This document shows positions 60,691 through 64,000 of a stretch of 64,000 nucleotides of DNA, one piece after another. The position numbers and the translations under genes were made by a program. The stretch's first letter is position 1. Each line of letters begins with the position of its first letter. The notes beneath the pieces were generated by a model that saw nothing but the letters and a program-made list of their open reading frames with translations, did not search any database and was not told the origin of the DNA. The DNA comes from Prosapia bicincta (taxonomy: Eukaryota > Arthropoda > Insecta > Hemiptera > Cercopidae). The stretch spans positions 8,526,501-8,590,500 of the forward strand of contig JBAIZL010000376.1 in the NCBI GenBank assembly GCA_036971475.1, in the 5' to 3' direction.

Positions 60691-60784
60691 TACAAGGGTA
60701 TAAATTAAACGTAAATAATAATAAAATAATAGTCCGTAAAATGTTTATGTAATTAAGATTTTAATTATTATTTTCTTTATTAAC

Positions 60785-61635
60785 AATTGTTTACATTGTT
60801 TAAATTGATGCAACAATACTAAACGAATTTTTAAAACGCTGCTAAGCAAATGACAAATTTATATTGAAACATTGTGGAACTGGGTTCGTTGGGAGTTGCT
60901 TCAGTAAATGGTATGTTTAATATTTGGGGAACAAAGATAAACCAATCACTATATTGTTTCCAAGCTAGTAGAACCTATTTAGATATAAACAACTTGACAC
61001 TTTATTTTTGATGCTAGCTAGATAATTTTCCAGATGCTATAAAAGAAAGAGTTATAATGTAATTGTGGGTTGCTGTGACTAACCAAACTACGGACTTTAC
61101 CTCGTTGGTACGAGACTTGTAGACTTAGATATCGGTCAGCCTAGTCATCCATGGTAAATGGTCGCCGCGGTGCGCTTTATAGTTCTACTAAAGCAATGCA
61201 CTGTTTAGGCTTAATACTAATGCTTGGAGGTGTGCCTTGAACTTGTATATGGTATCATCGCCATCTTAGACTGGGATATAGAAGGTTCTGGCATGGTTTT
61301 AGGTCTGGTCAAGTCTTCTAGTACAAACTGCTAGTGTCACTACTGGGTAAAACTAGCTGGCTGTCACTGGAGTAGACGATTGAAAAACTCTACTCTCTTG
61401 ATGAAATACGTTCCCGTTGTTAAGCTCATACGTATCTATGAACTCATTTTTATGTTGTTTTCTAATGTGTTTTAAGTTTTATAATCGTAGGTGTTTCGAT
61501 GTGAATTTTGTTTCCTCTCCTTGTCACTTTACACCACCTTTATGAACTCTTGGTTTTTTGTCTCCAAACCATATTTTCCCCTTATGTTCTACAATAATAT
61601 CCTTTTGAGTTTTTTTTTTCAATAAAGTAAAACAC
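60785..61635 (+). repeat. Family A, longest copy
   Basis: Runs from TTAAATTGATGCAACAATAC through GCTAAGCAAATGACAAATTT, CTACGGACTTTACCTCGTTG, CTTGTAGACTTAGATATCGG and AATGGTCGCCGCGGTGC, to CAATAAAGTAAAAC (AATAAA 61,621-61,626). About 850 bp with no reading frame. A polyadenylation signal but no coding capacity fits an LTR or a processed non-coding element. Confidence 0.8.
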
Positions 61636-61639
61636 TAAC

Positions 61640-62135
61640 ACCAAACATTTAAGAGCCAAACATTTGTCACAATAGTTTGTACTGCTAAACGTTTCTGAGT
61701 CTTGCTTCCTTTAATGGTCTAGCACACGATGCACTCTTTCCACCTCACTTTCAAATTATGCACCTTTATTGAACCTGGAGCTGTCATCAGATAATTTTCT
61801 GTACCGGTAATTACCGTTGTTTTTTCGGGGGCATTTTTCGGGGGAAATCAATGTAGTATTTGTGGTGTACAGAGCTATTTACTCTGTGATTCACTTGATG
61901 GGTACGATGAAAGTTTGGACGATGGGCACTATTCCTACCTTCCACCCTACTTCTATCCGCGCTCTAGGTTTCTAGCTGTAACTAGCAGTAGCTTGTCTAT
62001 ATCTCCTGTGTAGCATGACCGATCGAGTCTGTGGCAAGCTAGGCCTTCTTGTCTCTGCTCTTACTAAGTATCATGCTTTCGTCGTTTAGTCGACCTCCCC
62101 GATAGGGTTGTAGACTTGGCTAATCATGGCACTGA
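61640..62135 (-). repeat. Families B and C start, inverted copy
   Basis: GTGATTCACTTGATGGGTAC, CCTACTTCTATCCGCGCTCT, TAGCTGTAACTAGCAGTAGC, GATCGAGTCTGTGGCAAGCT and ATGCTTTCGTCGTTTAGTCG match, inverted, 24,470-24,725. They follow family A by about 230 bp, the same order as at 57.2-58.6 kb. Confidence 0.7.
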
Positions 62136-62800
62136 TAAATAATGATTACACTCTTTTTATAGATTATAAACGATATTAAACGAATTTTGTTTGGTTTTGT
62201 TTATTCTTTATTCTGAAATTAGTTTATTTAAATTTTAAACAGAAATTTCACCTTCCGAAACCTCTACGTAACAAAATTGTAATGGGAAAAATTTGTTTAT
62301 TTATTCTATATACCATGATTGTCATCATCTATCGAAATAAAAGTTTTTACTGCTTATCCTAGGAATCCGTTGTACGAATTATTCTACAAGTGTACATTTG
62401 CAGCCTGCCATTGAAAGGTAAAGCAATTGAAATAGTTTTACTGTTGGCAGAAAGTATTTCAAACTAAAGTTATTATTGATTATTTAGTTTCAAACCTGGT
62501 TTTAAAAACACTATGTTTCGTTGAGAAGCTTCGGTACAAAAAAATAATTAAGTAAATAATAGGGATGAATATAAGTTTTATTACAAAAACAGATTTATTA
62601 CAGAATTTATTACAGTTGCATTTAAATTACGCAAATTATAGAAGTTGTTTCTGAAGTACAAAACGTTATAGTGATTTTCCTAAATATTGTTGGCAGAGAA
62701 ACATTTTAACAAATTACTGTGAAAAGGCTTAGAGGCCTCGAAGGATATGTAATGCCTGCATAGGTGTAGGCCTAATTACTTCTGAGATATGATTTGGGTG
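62136..62800. other. AT-rich stretch without recognisable gene
   Basis: Nothing recognised on either strand. Confidence 0.5.
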
Positions 62801-62801
62801 C

Positions 62802-62840
62802 TATTATTATTATTATTATTATTATTAATATTGGTATTAA

Positions 62841-62873
<33 letters not shown>
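62802..62873. repeat. (ATT)n microsatellite
   Basis: Trinucleotide run with one central interruption (AATATTGGT). An Asn-rich minus-strand frame here is purely compositional. Confidence 0.95.
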
Positions 62874-62876
<3 letters not shown>

Positions 62877-64000
62877 GAATTCTGCACAATGATGAAAGTC
62901 TCAAAGAAAAAATTATAAAACCAAATTGAAATGTTTTCAGAAAAAATGGTGATATGATTAGAAATAAATTTATTATGTAAGACAGATAAATAAATAATAA
63001 AATACGATTTTTAAACATTTTAAAATAAATAAGGATATCTTAGGTTTATAAGAATAAATAACCAAATTGAAGAGGGTGAAATTATCCACTATTACGGCAT
63101 TTTTAAAGTTAAACATTTACAACCAATTTCATATAAATGTCTTACGACGTATTAGGGATAATAATAGAGGCACATTTAATATATAACAATGATAAATAAA
63201 TTACTAAATAAGATTTCTTGAACTTTTTACGATAAATAGGGTTTATAAGAATAAATGAGGATTATTTGTTTCAAAAATTACTTCAACAAGAACGAGTAGA
63301 TATGAATCAAAAGTCTACTTGTATAAATAGTATAATCAATTTAGATATAACCAAGAAAGGAACGATTCAATTTGTCCCGACCCTTTCAAAATCACAGAGT
63401 TCGGTGTTACAGTTACGATGGAATTTATGGTACTGTTGCGAAGTTGTAAAGTTGTTTATGGTTCGAGATATTATTCGAAGATTGCTTAACCAGTATCTAG
63501 GACATTTATAACAACCCAATAACAATAACAACCCATTTTTATTTTCAGTCATTTACAAAATGAAAGATATTAGTATTTTACAAGAAAAATATTAATTAAT
63601 GTCCGTACGGTAATCCTAATATTGTAAACTTTATTGTTGTTTAAGTACGTATAAGTCGTATAAACAATTATCAATTGTAAACACTAGTGTATGGCTTCAA
63701 GTTTTATATAATCTTTTAAAACTCTTAAAGGGTGTTTTAATGAATCATTATGATTCATTTTATACCAGTCAATAGATTTAGGAGGTACGGAATAGATCAG
63801 TAGGCTTTGTTCTGACCTTATAATGATGGTTTTAGTTATTTTTAACAAGGAATGACACGCTCTAATTTAGCGACTACATCTTTGGATTGGTTATTGTTCG
63901 ATAGTTGAGTGGTTATTAGCAAAATTGTTTTTTGAAGGGATTCTTTAAGTACGAAATCGCCTCCTGTTGTTTGTTAGTATGCAAGAGAAGTTTTATCTGA
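62874..64000. other. AT-rich stretch without recognisable gene
   Basis: The 81-codon frame at 63,266-63,511 has no motif. A short direct repeat (GGTTTATAAGAATAAAT) occurs near 63,042 and 63,240. Confidence 0.5.

Overview
This 64 kb window is AT-rich eukaryotic nuclear DNA. It looks like arthropod repeat-rich sequence, most likely an insect and possibly a hemipteran. That assignment rests on the mix of Jockey-clade LINE, BEL/Pao, Penelope-like, Helitron and Tc1/mariner-type remnants plus long (TA)n-(TG)n microsatellites; no host gene anchors it. I found no convincing host protein-coding gene, rRNA, tRNA or CRISPR array. Almost everything recognisable is transposable-element material, from near-intact to badly decayed.

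The best preserved object is a roughly 5.1 kb Jockey-clade non-LTR retrotransposon at 52,077-57,219. It has a 5'UTR, an ORF1 (gag-like, three zinc knuckles) and an ORF2 (APE endonuclease plus reverse transcriptase). ORF2 is broken by one frameshift just before the FADD box. The element is bounded by an 11-bp exact target-site duplication and sits inside an older dispersed repeat (here 'family A').

The most interesting region is 43.4-47.6 kb. Two decayed, tandem copies of a Helitron helicase C-terminus lead directly into 14 nearly identical 182-bp tandem repeats. Each repeat still carries the last helicase codons and stop plus 3' flanking DNA, so a transposon gene tail has become a satellite. 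A second, unrelated and much older satellite (about 140-bp monomers with an alternating dimer pattern) lies at 39.26-40.9 kb.

Other elements, left to right: a decayed Jockey endonuclease/linker (4.95-5.99 kb, minus); three BEL/Pao pol fragments (11.78-12.69, 19.73-20.89, 26.37-26.58 kb, all minus); a Penelope-like GIY-YIG endonuclease (26.61-27.36 kb, plus); four hammerhead-ribozyme-like motifs (22.6, 24.9, 29.85, 47.87 kb); foldback or MITE-like elements (16.39, 24.79, 42.74 kb); two pogo/Tigger-like terminal sequences (31.37, 38.12 kb); and a TA-flanked DNA transposon with its own TIRs and a truncated transposase (50.236-51.094 kb).

Several old interspersed repeats recur in the window. Family A (6.0, 14.0, 18.8, 21.6, 25.8, 32.8, 51.6/57.2, 60.8 kb) is followed by family B and then family C in a fixed order. 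That suggests one long composite element, plausibly the LTR of the BEL/Pao family. Families D, E, F and H are further pairs of long-diverged copies. The stretches between are AT-rich with only short chance reading frames.
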